44,861 bases of DNA. Origin: an uncultured Alphaproteobacteria bacterium. GTDB taxonomy: Bacteria > Pseudomonadota > Alphaproteobacteria > RF32 > CAG-239. A program made the translations under genes and the position numbers. Shown here piece by piece: positions 26,791 through 35,018 of this stretch; the first letter of the stretch is position 1, and the number at the start of each line of letters is the position of its first letter. The stretch is taken from assembly GCA_947167235.1 (NCBI GenBank), contig CAMVHF010000005.1, positions 1-44,861 of the forward strand, written 5' to 3'. Under the pieces are notes generated by a model. That model had not been told where the DNA came from, ran no database searches, and saw only the letters and a list, made by a program, of their open reading frames with translations.

Positions 26791-26817
26791 AAACGCCGCC
26801 GGTAAAGCGGCGTTTTT
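26791..26817 (+). terminator. Terminator after secreted-protein gene
   Basis: The stem aaacgccgc/gcggcgttt with loop cggtaaa is followed by a T-run. Confidence 0.85.
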
Positions 26818-26877
26818 CTGAATTAAATTTATGACGATAAAAGTCGTGAATATTTTAAAAAAAAAGTAAAAAAATGC

Positions 26878-26905
26878 TTGCAATTTTACGGGGTTATGCT
26901 AAAAA
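26878..26905 (+). promoter_or_regulatory. Candidate promoter of rpsB-tsf
   Basis: TTGCAA (26878-26883) and an extended -10 of the form tgcTAAAAA (hexamer 26900-26905) are 16 bases apart. The -10 lies in the loop of a CGGGGT/ACCCCG inverted repeat (26889-26894 with 26907-26912), possibly an operator. Confidence 0.45.
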
Positions 26906-26913
26906 TACCCCGA

Positions 26914-27009
26914 AGTCGCAATGGTGCGGCTTTATAACAATACACACGCAGATAGGCGGAAGGCTTTAACAAGCTGCTTCGCTCCGGTGCCGAAAGGCTG
27001 GAATCTGCG
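26914..27009 (+). promoter_or_regulatory. Structured 5' leader of rpsB
   Basis: Two elements can be drawn by eye. First, AGTCGCA/TGCGGCT (26914-26920 with 26925-26931) closes on ATGG. Second, CGCAGAT (26947-26953) pairs with ATCTGCG (27003-27009), enclosing the small hairpins GCTT-taac-AAGC (26963-26974) and GCC-GAAA-GGC (26989-26998), the latter a GNRA tetraloop. It lies 34 bases before the S2 start and may be an autoregulatory S2-binding leader, analogous in role to leaders known in other proteobacteria. Confidence 0.5.
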
Positions 27010-27042
27010 GAGGTTTAACCGGAAAATAAAGGATAAATAAAT

Positions 27043-27855
27043 ATGACAATTCCTACATTTACATTACGCCAGATGGTTGAAGCCGGCGTACACTTTGGAC
27101 ACCACGCTCGTCGTTGGAATCCGCAAATGGCTCCGTATATTTACGGCAAAAAAGACAATGTTCACATTATCGACTTACAGAAAACTTACCCGATGTTCTA
27201 CAATGCGTTGAACGCCGTTCGCGAAGTTGCTGCTCAAGGCGGTAAAGTTTTGTTTGTTGCTACCAAAAGACAAGCTCAGGACATTGTAAAAGAAAACGCA
27301 ACAAGATGCGGTCAATACTATGTAAACTATCGCTGGTTAGGCGGTATGTTGACAAACTGGAAAACCGTTTACAAATCAATTTCCCGTTTAAACAAATTAA
27401 ACGAAATGGAAGCTAATAACGCTTATGAAGGTTATACGAAAAAAGAAATCTTAAACCTGAAAAAAGAACGTGAAAAATTGGCTACCACTTTAGACGGTAT
27501 TAAAGAAATGGGCGGTCAACCGGATATGTTGTTCGTTATCGATACCCCGAAAGAAGCTTTGGCTATTAAAGAAGCTAAAAAATTGGGTATACCTGTTATC
27601 GGTATTATCGATACCAATGCTAATCCGAATGATGTTGACTTTCCGGTTCCGGGTAATGACGATGCTATTCGCGCAATTCAATTTTATTGCGAATTGGTAT
27701 CAGGCGCTATCTTGGACGGTGTTCAAGCTGAAATCGCAGCTAAAGGTTTGGAAGTTGCTGATGTAGAAGCTGCTGCTCCGGCTGCTGAAGAAGCAGCTCC
27801 GAAGAAAAGAGCTTCGCGCAAAACCAAAGCCGCTAAGGCTGCAGAAGCTGAATAA
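27043..27855 (+). CDS. rpsB: 30S ribosomal protein S2
   Basis: The product has 270 residues. It begins with the family pattern TFTLRQMVEAGVHFGHHARR, then WNPQMAPYIYG and NVHIIDLQKT, and later RWLGGMLTNWKT, PDMLFVIDTPKE and GIIDTNANPNDVDFPVPGND (20 residues). The C-terminal 40 residues form an A/E/K-rich tail ending in lysine-rich segments (KKRASRKTKAAKAAEAE) longer than in E. coli S2, as seen in other alphaproteobacteria. It is first in rpsB-tsf, with aaagga upstream and a structured leader. Confidence 0.97.
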   Translation: MTIPTFTLRQMVEAGVHFGHHARRWNPQMAPYIYGKKDNVHIIDLQKTYPMFYNALNAVREVAAQGGKVLFVATKRQAQDIVKENATRCGQYYVNYRWLGGMLTNWKTVYKSISRLNKLNEMEANNAYEGYTKKEILNLKKEREKLATTLDGIKEMGGQPDMLFVIDTPKEALAIKEAKKLGIPVIGIIDTNANPNDVDFPVPGNDDAIRAIQFYCELVSGAILDGVQAEIAAKGLEVADVEAAAPAAEEAAPKKRASRKTKAAKAAEAE

Positions 27856-27876
27856 TTCAGCAGTATGAATTGAAAA

Positions 27877-27903
27877 GGCGCGGTGGCTTTTTAGTACCGC
27901 GCC
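27877..27903 (+). other. GC-rich hairpin in the rpsB-tsf spacer
   Basis: ggcgcggt/accgcgcc forms eight perfect pairs with an 11-base T-rich loop. No T-run follows, so it is more likely an mRNA-stabilising or processing structure, or a weak pause site, than a full terminator. Confidence 0.5.
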
Positions 27904-27958
27904 GCATTATGAAAAATTTGATAATATAGAAAAGTTTTTAACAAAAGGAATTAATAAA

Positions 27959-28885
27959 ATGGCAGAAATTACAGCCGCTATGGTAAAAGAATTAAGAGAA
28001 AGTACCGGTGCCGGTATGCTCGATTGTAAAAAAGCATTGGTTGAATCTAACGGAAATATGGAAGAGGCTGTTGACTGGTTACGCAAAAAAGGTTTGGCCT
28101 CGGCCGCTAAAAAATCCAGCCGTATCGCCGCTGAAGGTTTGGTTTCCGTATTTGTTGACGGCAATAAAGGTGCTGCTGTCGAAGTTAACTCTGAAACAGA
28201 CTTCGTTGCTAAAAACGATATTTTCCAAGCTTATGTTGAAGATGCCGCTAAAGTTGCTTTATCTTGCAACGGCGATGTTGAAGCTATGAAAAATGCTCAA
28301 GATGCTGCCAGTGGTAAAACATTTGGTGAACGCTTAACGGATATGATTGCCAGAATCGGTGAAAATATGAACTTACGTCGTGCTAAAGTTGTTAGCGTTA
28401 ACAATGGGTTGGTTTGCTCTTATGTTCACAATGCCGCTCGTCCGGGTTTAGGTAAAATCGGCGTTTTGGTTGCTTTGGAATCTGCTGCCGATAAAGCTAA
28501 ATTAGCTGATTTGGGCAAACATATTGCTATGCACATTGCTGCCGCTCAACCGATTTCTTTGAACATTGAAGGTGTTGATCCGGCTGCTGTTGAACATGAA
28601 AAGAGCATTTTTGCCGAACAAGCTGCCGCTTCGGGTAAACCGGCTAACATCATTGAAAAAATGGTTGAAGGTCGTATTCGTAAATTCTATGAAGAAGTTG
28701 TTTTACTCGAGCAAAACTTCATCATGGATCCGGATAAGAAAGTTAAGGATGTTATCGCCGAAGCCGCTAAAGATTGCGGTGCCGATATCAAATTAACCGA
28801 CTATGTTTTCTTTAAGCTCGGTGACGGCTTACAAAAGAAAGAAGAAGATTTTGCAGCTGAAGTTCAAGCACAGCTCAATAAATAA
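27959..28885 (+). CDS. tsf: Elongation factor Ts
   Basis: The product has 308 residues. The N-terminal UBA-like domain is typical: [20 protein letters not shown] (20 residues) then [14 protein letters not shown]. The core has [14 protein letters not shown] and later [11 protein letters not shown], with a C-terminal [11 protein letters not shown]-Ts exchanges nucleotide on EF-Tu. The usual next genes pyrH and frr do not follow; a terminator does. Confidence 0.97.
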   Translation: MAEITAAMVKELRESTGAGMLDCKKALVESNGNMEEAVDWLRKKGLASAAKKSSRIAAEGLVSVFVDGNKGAAVEVNSETDFVAKNDIFQAYVEDAAKVALSCNGDVEAMKNAQDAASGKTFGERLTDMIARIGENMNLRRAKVVSVNNGLVCSYVHNAARPGLGKIGVLVALESAADKAKLADLGKHIAMHIAAAQPISLNIEGVDPAAVEHEKSIFAEQAAASGKPANIIEKMVEGRIRKFYEEVVLLEQNFIMDPDKKVKDVIAEAAKDCGADIKLTDYVFFKLGDGLQKKEEDFAAEVQAQLNK

Positions 28886-28897
28886 TCTTTTGGATCG

Positions 28898-28936
28898 CAA
28901 GGCACTTTCACTAAATGAAAGTGCCTTGTTTTTTTT
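28898..28936 (+). terminator. Terminator after tsf
   Basis: caaggcactttca and tgaaagtgccttg pair over 13 bases with a 5-base loop, followed by a run of T. Confidence 0.9.
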
Positions 28937-28948
28937 ACAGAGTTATAA

Positions 28949-29518
28949 ATGATGTCTGCAGAGCAAAACGAACAATTAAATACCCGACTTCAAGACGAAA
29001 ATATGAAAAGTATTTTTGATTGCTGGAATGAAGCTTTGCGTCGTTTTTTTGATATCAGCGGACGCACTACACGTTATGAATTCTGGGCTTTTCAAACTGT
29101 CAGCCTGTTCATTTTTTTGCTGGCTGCTTTGGTAGGTTTTATTTTTAACGCCTCTCAGATTGTTTTCGAAATCTTTGCTTTGTATTTTTTAGCACCGGCC
29201 ACGACAATAAGCGTACGCCGCCTGCATGATTTGGGACAATCCGGTTGGTGGGCGGCACCGATTGCAGGGTGTGGATTGATGCTGTTGCTTAACAGCGAAT
29301 TCGGATTGATTAACGAAATTATGGCGGTGTTTGTGACATTGGCATATATGTCATATTTGTATTGGTTGCTCAGCGCCGAAGGTGACGAGGGGGAGAATAT
29401 ATACGGTCCCTGCGTACATGAACCGAAAATTTATGATCAGGACAGTCGCGTTTTTATTATTTTTATGATTGTGTTTTTAGTCGGATTATGGTTAACTTTC
29501 TTTATCCGCATTTTTTAA
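28949..29518 (+). CDS. DUF805 family membrane protein
   Basis: The product is 189 residues (the ATG at 28952 is an alternative start one codon in). The DUF805 signature is visible: FFDISGRTTRYEFWAF before the first helix, SVRRLHDLGQSGWW between helices, and a late GENIYGP. Three or four membrane helices fill about 48-150, and a fifth hydrophobic segment closes the protein (FIIFMIVFLVGLWLTFF), which is additional to the common YhaH-like layout. The molecular function of this widespread family is unknown. The gene starts just after the tsf terminator and is followed after 10 bases by an MFS transporter. Confidence 0.85.
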   Translation: MMSAEQNEQLNTRLQDENMKSIFDCWNEALRRFFDISGRTTRYEFWAFQTVSLFIFLLAALVGFIFNASQIVFEIFALYFLAPATTISVRRLHDLGQSGWWAAPIAGCGLMLLLNSEFGLINEIMAVFVTLAYMSYLYWLLSAEGDEGENIYGPCVHEPKIYDQDSRVFIIFMIVFLVGLWLTFFIRIF

Positions 29519-29528
29519 GAGATAAATT

Positions 29529-30719
29529 ATGAAACTGACAAATCTGACCTTACTGAACATAACCGTGTTCTTAAAATCACAGTCATATTTACTTCCGGTT
29601 ATGCTGCTTTTTTATATACAAAACGGTTTGGATGCCGCAGATTTTTTCTTTTTTCAGGGAATTGTCGGGGTGACCGAATTGATATTGGGACTTCCTTGCG
29701 GATACTTGGCTGATTATTTTTCTAAAAAAACGATTTTACTTTTTTCGTATCTGATGTTGTTTATGCGCTATGCGTTGTGGCTGTGCTTTGGCGGATATTG
29801 GACTATTTTAATCGGCGAATTATGCTATGCGTTTTATAAAAGCTTATTTCAAAGTACGGCTGAGGGCTATATATATCAGTATTTATGCGAAAATAAAGAG
29901 CAAGCTTCTAATCTTGGTAAGTATTCATGGTTTAATGCCGCGGCGTCAATCGGTTCAGCCGTATCTGCATTATTGGGCGCATTGATTTTTAAACAAATCG
30001 GCGTTCAGGTGGTTCTTATTGTTCAGCTGATTGTTGTAACTCTCGGTATAATTTTGTTGTGTTTCATTAAGCCTGTGAGCAAAGAAGACTATACCGAAAA
30101 AAGAGCCTATAAAACTTTTACCTGCTTTTTGCGTTTGTTGGTTTTGTTAAAAAATTCAGATTTAAAATTCTATATCATTATATCCGGTATATTTACGGCC
30201 GTCACGTTTTTATTATTGAATACGTTTCAACCGTTGATGCATCTGGGAAATGTGCCGGTTCTGTTTTTCGGCGGTATTTATTTTATCAACCATATAACCA
30301 GAGCCATTGCCGGCGGATATACATATAAAATTATTGAACGTATAAGTATGAAAGATCTGGGACTGATTTGCTATACAATCAATATGCTGTCGTTTTTACT
30401 GATATATATCGTTATAAAACACAGCTTGTTTGTTGCAATTATGCCGTTGTTGATATTTATTTGTTTGGGAATTGCCTTACAACTCAGTTTTAACGTCGGT
30501 GTTGTTTCGCATTTGCAAGAACATACCGAATTGGGCAACCGCTCAATGATGGCTTCGTTTAATAATACATTTATGCGTTTGGTTTCAAGCATTACTTTAT
30601 TGGCCAATACGGCTGTCGTTAAAACATGGGGATTGATGTACGAACCGGTATTGGGAATTTTGCTGATCGGCGGCACAATTTTACTGTTACCGCTTTTGTC
30701 TGCTAAACGAAAAAGTTAG
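29529..30719 (+). CDS. MFS transporter
   Basis: The product has 396 residues with about twelve hydrophobic segments. The loop after helix 2 reads LPCGYLADYFSKKTILL, the family's G-x-x-x-D-x-x-x-[RK]-[RK] motif (GYLADYFSKK). This is a proton- or solute-driven inner-membrane carrier; the substrate cannot be told, and drug or small-molecule efflux is as likely as uptake. The start has agagataa upstream. Its last four bases overlap the end of the convergent ksgA, with no terminator visible. Confidence 0.83.
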   Translation: MKLTNLTLLNITVFLKSQSYLLPVMLLFYIQNGLDAADFFFFQGIVGVTELILGLPCGYLADYFSKKTILLFSYLMLFMRYALWLCFGGYWTILIGELCYAFYKSLFQSTAEGYIYQYLCENKEQASNLGKYSWFNAAASIGSAVSALLGALIFKQIGVQVVLIVQLIVVTLGIILLCFIKPVSKEDYTEKRAYKTFTCFLRLLVLLKNSDLKFYIIISGIFTAVTFLLLNTFQPLMHLGNVPVLFFGGIYFINHITRAIAGGYTYKIIERISMKDLGLICYTINMLSFLLIYIVIKHSLFVAIMPLLIFICLGIALQLSFNVGVVSHLQEHTELGNRSMMASFNNTFMRLVSSITLLANTAVVKTWGLMYEPVLGILLIGGTILLLPLLSAKRKS

Positions 30720-31546
30720 ATGTTCTTCGCCAGTTGTAAATATTGTTGAGGTGTTAAATTTTCGGCACGGCTTGTTAAGTCGATATCAAGTTTTTCACAA
30801 ATATCCGCCAAATTCGGAACAGACTTCAGACTTTGACGAATCATTTTGCGGCGTTGTCCGAAAGCCAATGTCGTCAGCTTTTCGACTTTAGTTAAAATTG
30901 CGGCCGACGGAATTTCGGTAAGCGGCTGAAATAATAAAACGGTTGACCAAATTTTCGGCGCCGGCACAAAGCATGTCGGACTTAGATTAAACAAGGTTTT
31001 AATGTTGCAGGTTAACTGAGCCAACACCGATAAACGTCCGTAATCTTTAGTGCCGATATCAGCCGTAATGCGTTCGGCAACTTCTTTTTGGAACATCAGA
31101 GTCAGACTGCTGTATTGAGCCATATTTTTTAACCACGAAATTAAGAGCGGTACGGAAATATTGTACGGCAAATTGCTGACAATATTTTTAGGCATATTTT
31201 TTGAAATCGTAAAATCGAATTTAAGGGCATCACCTTCGATAATTTGCAGTTGATTACCGACAACCTCTTTTATTTCATTCATGATTTGAATGCAGCGGCT
31301 ATCCATTTCGATAACCGTCAGTTCGTACGGATTCGCGTTTAATATGGCACGGGTTAAGCCGCCGGGCCCCGGACCGATTTCAAACACGCACTCATTTTGA
31401 AAATCCTTTTTTTGCTGAGCCTCTAAAGAGAGCCGGATAATTTTATTGGTAATATTCATATCTAATAAAAAATTTTGTCCGAGCGATTTTTTCGCCAAGA
31501 GCCCGTACTTATCGACCGTTTCTTTTAAAGATAACAATTCTTGCAT
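30716..31546 (-). CDS. ksgA: 16S rRNA dimethyladenosine transferase (KsgA/RsmA)
   Basis: The product has 276 residues and is a SAM-dependent methyltransferase. It shows KKSLGQNFLLDMNI, motif I FEIGPGPGGLTRAIL, the acidic motif II TVIEMD, and the catalytic motif NLPYNISVPLL, all characteristic of KsgA. It dimethylates two adjacent adenosines in the 3' hairpin of 16S rRNA, a late 30S quality-control step. The start codon overlaps the surA stop (TAATG), so it is translationally coupled. In many proteobacteria pdxA lies between surA and ksgA, and it is missing here. Confidence 0.95.
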   Translation of the reverse strand: MQELLSLKETVDKYGLLAKKSLGQNFLLDMNITNKIIRLSLEAQQKKDFQNECVFEIGPGPGGLTRAILNANPYELTVIEMDSRCIQIMNEIKEVVGNQLQIIEGDALKFDFTISKNMPKNIVSNLPYNISVPLLISWLKNMAQYSSLTLMFQKEVAERITADIGTKDYGRLSVLAQLTCNIKTLFNLSPTCFVPAPKIWSTVLLFQPLTEIPSAAILTKVEKLTTLAFGQRRKMIRQSLKSVPNLADICEKLDIDLTSRAENLTPQQYLQLAKNI

Positions 31547-32733
31547 TATATTTTCTTTTCTATAAGAGCGCGGCTGCGTAAATCTTTCATATATTTATTT
31601 GAAAATTCTTCCAGTTTCTTATTTTCCAGAAAACTGATCACCTCGTTTCGGGTTGGCAGATTTTTGGCATCTGTTTCCGGATTAAAAATTTTTTCGAGCT
31701 TATAAATATAGTAATCGTTACCGTAAGCAATCGGATCGGAGACACCTCCTTCCTTAAGTTTTAAGACGGCATCCTCCAAAGTCTTCGGTAATTTACCTTT
31801 AATAACCCAGCCTAAGCGACCGCCGTTGGCGGCACTCGGACTTTGAGAAAACTGCATGGCATAAAGTTCAAAACGCGGATCTTGACGCAAAACCTCGGAT
31901 AATTGACGGATATCTTTAGCGTCTTTTTTATTGATGACAATTTCGGAAAGCATATATTTTTTGGTTTTCATATCTTTTTTAATATCATCAAAAGCGCGTT
32001 TGATTTCGCTTTCACTGACACGAACTTTGTTATATGCTTTTGAGGTAATGAGTTTTTTCCATGCTAAATCGGATTGGATTTGAGTCGACCAAACTTTCAA
32101 GCTGACTTTAGCCTCGGCCAGAATATCTTTTAGACCGCCGACAGGCATTCCGTTACTTTTTTCAAATTCACGAATGGCAGAATTCAGCTCTTTTTGCGAA
32201 ACGCGAATATTGTTTTTTTGCGCTTCCTGAATCTTAAGTTTTTCATCAATGGCACCTTGCAAAACTTTAGAGGTAATCATTCCTTTTGTTTTGTCATTGT
32301 AAGGAATGCCGGTTGTTAAAATAAAGGCGTTAATACGGCTTTGCATATCGGTACTGGTAATTAATTCGCCGTTGACGAGGGCATAGATTTTGAGTTTGTT
32401 TTCATACAAAGTAATAGGCTTTAAGGCTTCGGCCCGTCGGCGCTCTTCCTCTTCCATAGCTTGCATTTCTGCCTGACGACGCGCATATTCTTCCTGCTGT
32501 TTGCGATATGCTTCGGCCTGACGGCGAGCCATCTCGCGTTGCTCTTGGATTTCTTGTCTTTCTTCATCGCTGAGTTGACGATATTGTTCGGCATTACGGC
32601 GAAACATAATGGAATTGCTGTTTGGTTGAGATATACGAGAAGAAGTATCCAATTGTTGCGCATCCATGTTTTCTGCGTATGCCGGCACAGATAATAAAAT
32701 AGCCGTAACCAGTAAAATATTAAATTTTTTCAT
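31546..32733 (-). CDS. surA: SurA-like periplasmic peptidyl-prolyl isomerase with coiled-coil insert
   Basis: The product has 395 residues. A signal peptide (MKKFNILLVTAILLSVPAYA, 20) is followed by about 25 polar residues and then a strongly charged Q/E/R-rich helix (about 52-105, e.g. EERQEIQEQREMARRQAEAY) that normal SurA lacks. A SurA N-terminal chaperone region follows (about 110-240), then one parvulin domain (KYMLSEIVI..., with QFSQSPSAANGGRLGW and KLKEGGVSDPI). SurA escorts outer-membrane proteins such as LptD, encoded 17 bases upstream. The ribosome binding site is aaggag. The insert is the odd element. Confidence 0.88.
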   Translation of the reverse strand: MKKFNILLVTAILLSVPAYAENMDAQQLDTSSRISQPNSNSIMFRRNAEQYRQLSDEERQEIQEQREMARRQAEAYRKQQEEYARRQAEMQAMEEEERRRAEALKPITLYENKLKIYALVNGELITSTDMQSRINAFILTTGIPYNDKTKGMITSKVLQGAIDEKLKIQEAQKNNIRVSQKELNSAIREFEKSNGMPVGGLKDILAEAKVSLKVWSTQIQSDLAWKKLITSKAYNKVRVSESEIKRAFDDIKKDMKTKKYMLSEIVINKKDAKDIRQLSEVLRQDPRFELYAMQFSQSPSAANGGRLGWVIKGKLPKTLEDAVLKLKEGGVSDPIAYGNDYYIYKLEKIFNPETDAKNLPTRNEVISFLENKKLEEFSNKYMKDLRSRALIEKKI

Positions 32734-32750
32734 ACCGTCTCCTTATAAAA

Positions 32751-35018
32751 TTAAGAACCGAAACTACCGATAGTTTTCAAATAAAATGTTGTTGTAAATT
32801 CGTAATCGTTTTCCAAATTAGGGTTACTGCTGTTGTATTTGCGAACAGTCGTAACCCAGCTGAAACATTCATCATCATAGATGATATTGCCGCCGTGTTC
32901 GAGATTACCATGTCTTTTAGATGTCAAATCACGCAAGTTATAGACGCTTAATGACCAATTTTGCGATAAAGCGGTACTTATGGAAGTATATATTTCTTTT
33001 CGTTCGGAATATAAGTCATTATAGTGCGTATTACCTTGCAAAAATATGTACGAAACATAACCGCGTAAGAACGAAGGACCGACGCCGGCACCCAATTCAC
33101 TGTATTTGGCACTGAAGTCTTTTTTATCCAAACGAAAACGATAGTTTAAATCCAAATAACGATTCGGTTGGGCGTTAATACGACCGACTACATCACTCAA
33201 GTGACTTTTATCTTCGATATCCAATGCTTTTACGAAATCCGAATTGGCATTACGCTCAAAAGTCTGCGCAACAAAGGCCGAAGTACGACCAAACAAATCG
33301 CCGTATGAATTCCAACGCAGACCATAGCTGATACGGCTGCCGGTATCATTCCGGTCATAACCGGCAAATCGGTCTAAGTCCAAAACGTTGGTATCATCAT
33401 AATAAACATCTTCACTGTCTTCGTTCGGAATTTTATTTATTTTATTACCGCCGTCAGGCGCAACCACACCGACGATAACCGGTTCGATAATCTGCCGTGA
33501 ATCTTCTGTGGCACGCACAAACGGCAGACGCCACTCAACGCCGACCTGCGGAAAAATACGACCTGTGGTGCCGTCGTATTCCTTATTATCGGTAAGAGCA
33601 TATTTGTTAACATGGTAAGCATCCGATTTTACCGAAGCGACGAAACGATATTTTTCACCAAAGGAGGTGGTTGTCGGCAATACCCATGAATTAATGGCGG
33701 TTAATCTTTGACTTTCCATACCGTTTTGGCGGTATATGGAGGCGGTTCCCAATTCGGTTTTGAAATATGAACCTATGGAACTCGGATCGGAATAGAATTC
33801 TCCGTACAATAGAGGTGCAACGATAGGTTTACGGCTGTCCAGTGCTTTGTAATGGGCAACGTTGCGTCGATGTAAATCGTAACTCAGCATTTTGTAATAG
33901 TATGCCTCGGCAGAAATGTAATCGCGCCCGCTGAAGCGCTCAAACGAAATTTTGGAAGTCAGCCAGGCATCGTCATGGTATGGCAAACTCAGCTCTTTTA
34001 AGAATATATAATCGGAAACATATTTTAAATCATATTTCATGCGCCAATCATTATTTATATCATAGCGACCTTTGGCAAAGAGGTAACCGCGGTGATCAGG
34101 TTTATGCTTTTCGTTATCATTCATAAAAGCACCGGTCATCGACGTTTCGGCGCTGTAAAAATATTGTTTGTAAGAACCGCCCCAGATTGTTTCGTGTTTG
34201 TCGGAAAAAATAGGAGAAAATATCACATTCGTTTGGTCATTAACGGCCCAAAAATAGCGCGGTTGAAAATAAGCACCCAAGAAGTTCGAACGACCGCCGG
34301 TCGGCATCAGTAAACCCGAACGACGTTTAACGGTCGGATCCGGATGCGATAAAAACGGCGTGTACATTGCCGGAATACCCTTAAATTTCAAAACGGCATC
34401 GTTATAATGAACATTTTGTGATTTTTCATTGTGCTGAATTTTACGAGCATTAACTTCCCACAAAGGTTTTATGCCTTCACAAAAATCGCAGGCCGTGTAA
34501 GTTGCATGAGTTAACGTTTTGGTTTGGTTGCCTTTTCTGCGGAAAGATTTAGCCGTGACCAGAGATTTATCTTTAAGATAAACTTTGATGTTATGCATTT
34601 CGCCGACAGATAAATTATCGGCCAAGGAGGCTTTGTCACTGATAATAAGCGAACCGTCGGATGTATATAATTTAACATTACCGTCAGCGGTAATCGTTTC
34701 GCTGTTTTGATCATAAGTAAGTTTGTCGGTTACAAGACGCATACCGTTGTATTCTATTTCGACATCACCCGTTGCGGTAATTGTGCCGGCCTTATCGTCA
34801 TTAATCAGTTCATCGGCGCTGAATTTAATTTCTTCGTTTTCGGCTTGTTGAGGCGCATCCACATCCAAATTGGCAATATTATTCGTCACATACATTTCCA
34901 TGTGCGGGGAATGTTCTTCTTTGCGTCGAACTTCACCGGCCTCGGTGACGGCGTATGCCGGCAATGCAACCAATAACAGCGACGAACAGATTATCAAATT
35001 ATCAAACTTAATGCGCAT
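32751..35018 (-). CDS. lptD: LPS-assembly protein LptD
   Basis: The product has 755 residues with a signal peptide (cut near AYA, 23). The periplasmic OstA/LptD N-terminal domain covers about 45-170 (FSADELINDDKAGTITATGD, 20 residues). CDFCEG (about 176-181) and a late cysteine in DDECFSW provide the cysteines for inter-domain disulfides typical of the family. The remaining 550 residues have the alternating pattern of a 26-strand beta-barrel and end in an aromatic/glycine C-terminus. LptD inserts LPS into the outer membrane with LptE. The ATG overlaps the end of lptF by 11 bases. Confidence 0.93.
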   Translation of the reverse strand: MRIKFDNLIICSSLLLVALPAYAVTEAGEVRRKEEHSPHMEMYVTNNIANLDVDAPQQAENEEIKFSADELINDDKAGTITATGDVEIEYNGMRLVTDKLTYDQNSETITADGNVKLYTSDGSLIISDKASLADNLSVGEMHNIKVYLKDKSLVTAKSFRRKGNQTKTLTHATYTACDFCEGIKPLWEVNARKIQHNEKSQNVHYNDAVLKFKGIPAMYTPFLSHPDPTVKRRSGLLMPTGGRSNFLGAYFQPRYFWAVNDQTNVIFSPIFSDKHETIWGGSYKQYFYSAETSMTGAFMNDNEKHKPDHRGYLFAKGRYDINNDWRMKYDLKYVSDYIFLKELSLPYHDDAWLTSKISFERFSGRDYISAEAYYYKMLSYDLHRRNVAHYKALDSRKPIVAPLLYGEFYSDPSSIGSYFKTELGTASIYRQNGMESQRLTAINSWVLPTTTSFGEKYRFVASVKSDAYHVNKYALTDNKEYDGTTGRIFPQVGVEWRLPFVRATEDSRQIIEPVIVGVVAPDGGNKINKIPNEDSEDVYYDDTNVLDLDRFAGYDRNDTGSRISYGLRWNSYGDLFGRTSAFVAQTFERNANSDFVKALDIEDKSHLSDVVGRINAQPNRYLDLNYRFRLDKKDFSAKYSELGAGVGPSFLRGYVSYIFLQGNTHYNDLYSERKEIYTSISTALSQNWSLSVYNLRDLTSKRHGNLEHGGNIIYDDECFSWVTTVRKYNSSNPNLENDYEFTTTFYLKTIGSFGS

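Noticed and set aside
26940..27015. Structured region before rpsB as a signal recognition particle RNA or other stand-alone RNA
   Set aside because: The conserved SRP apical loop sequences are not present, and the position between promoter and ribosome binding site fits an mRNA leader better.
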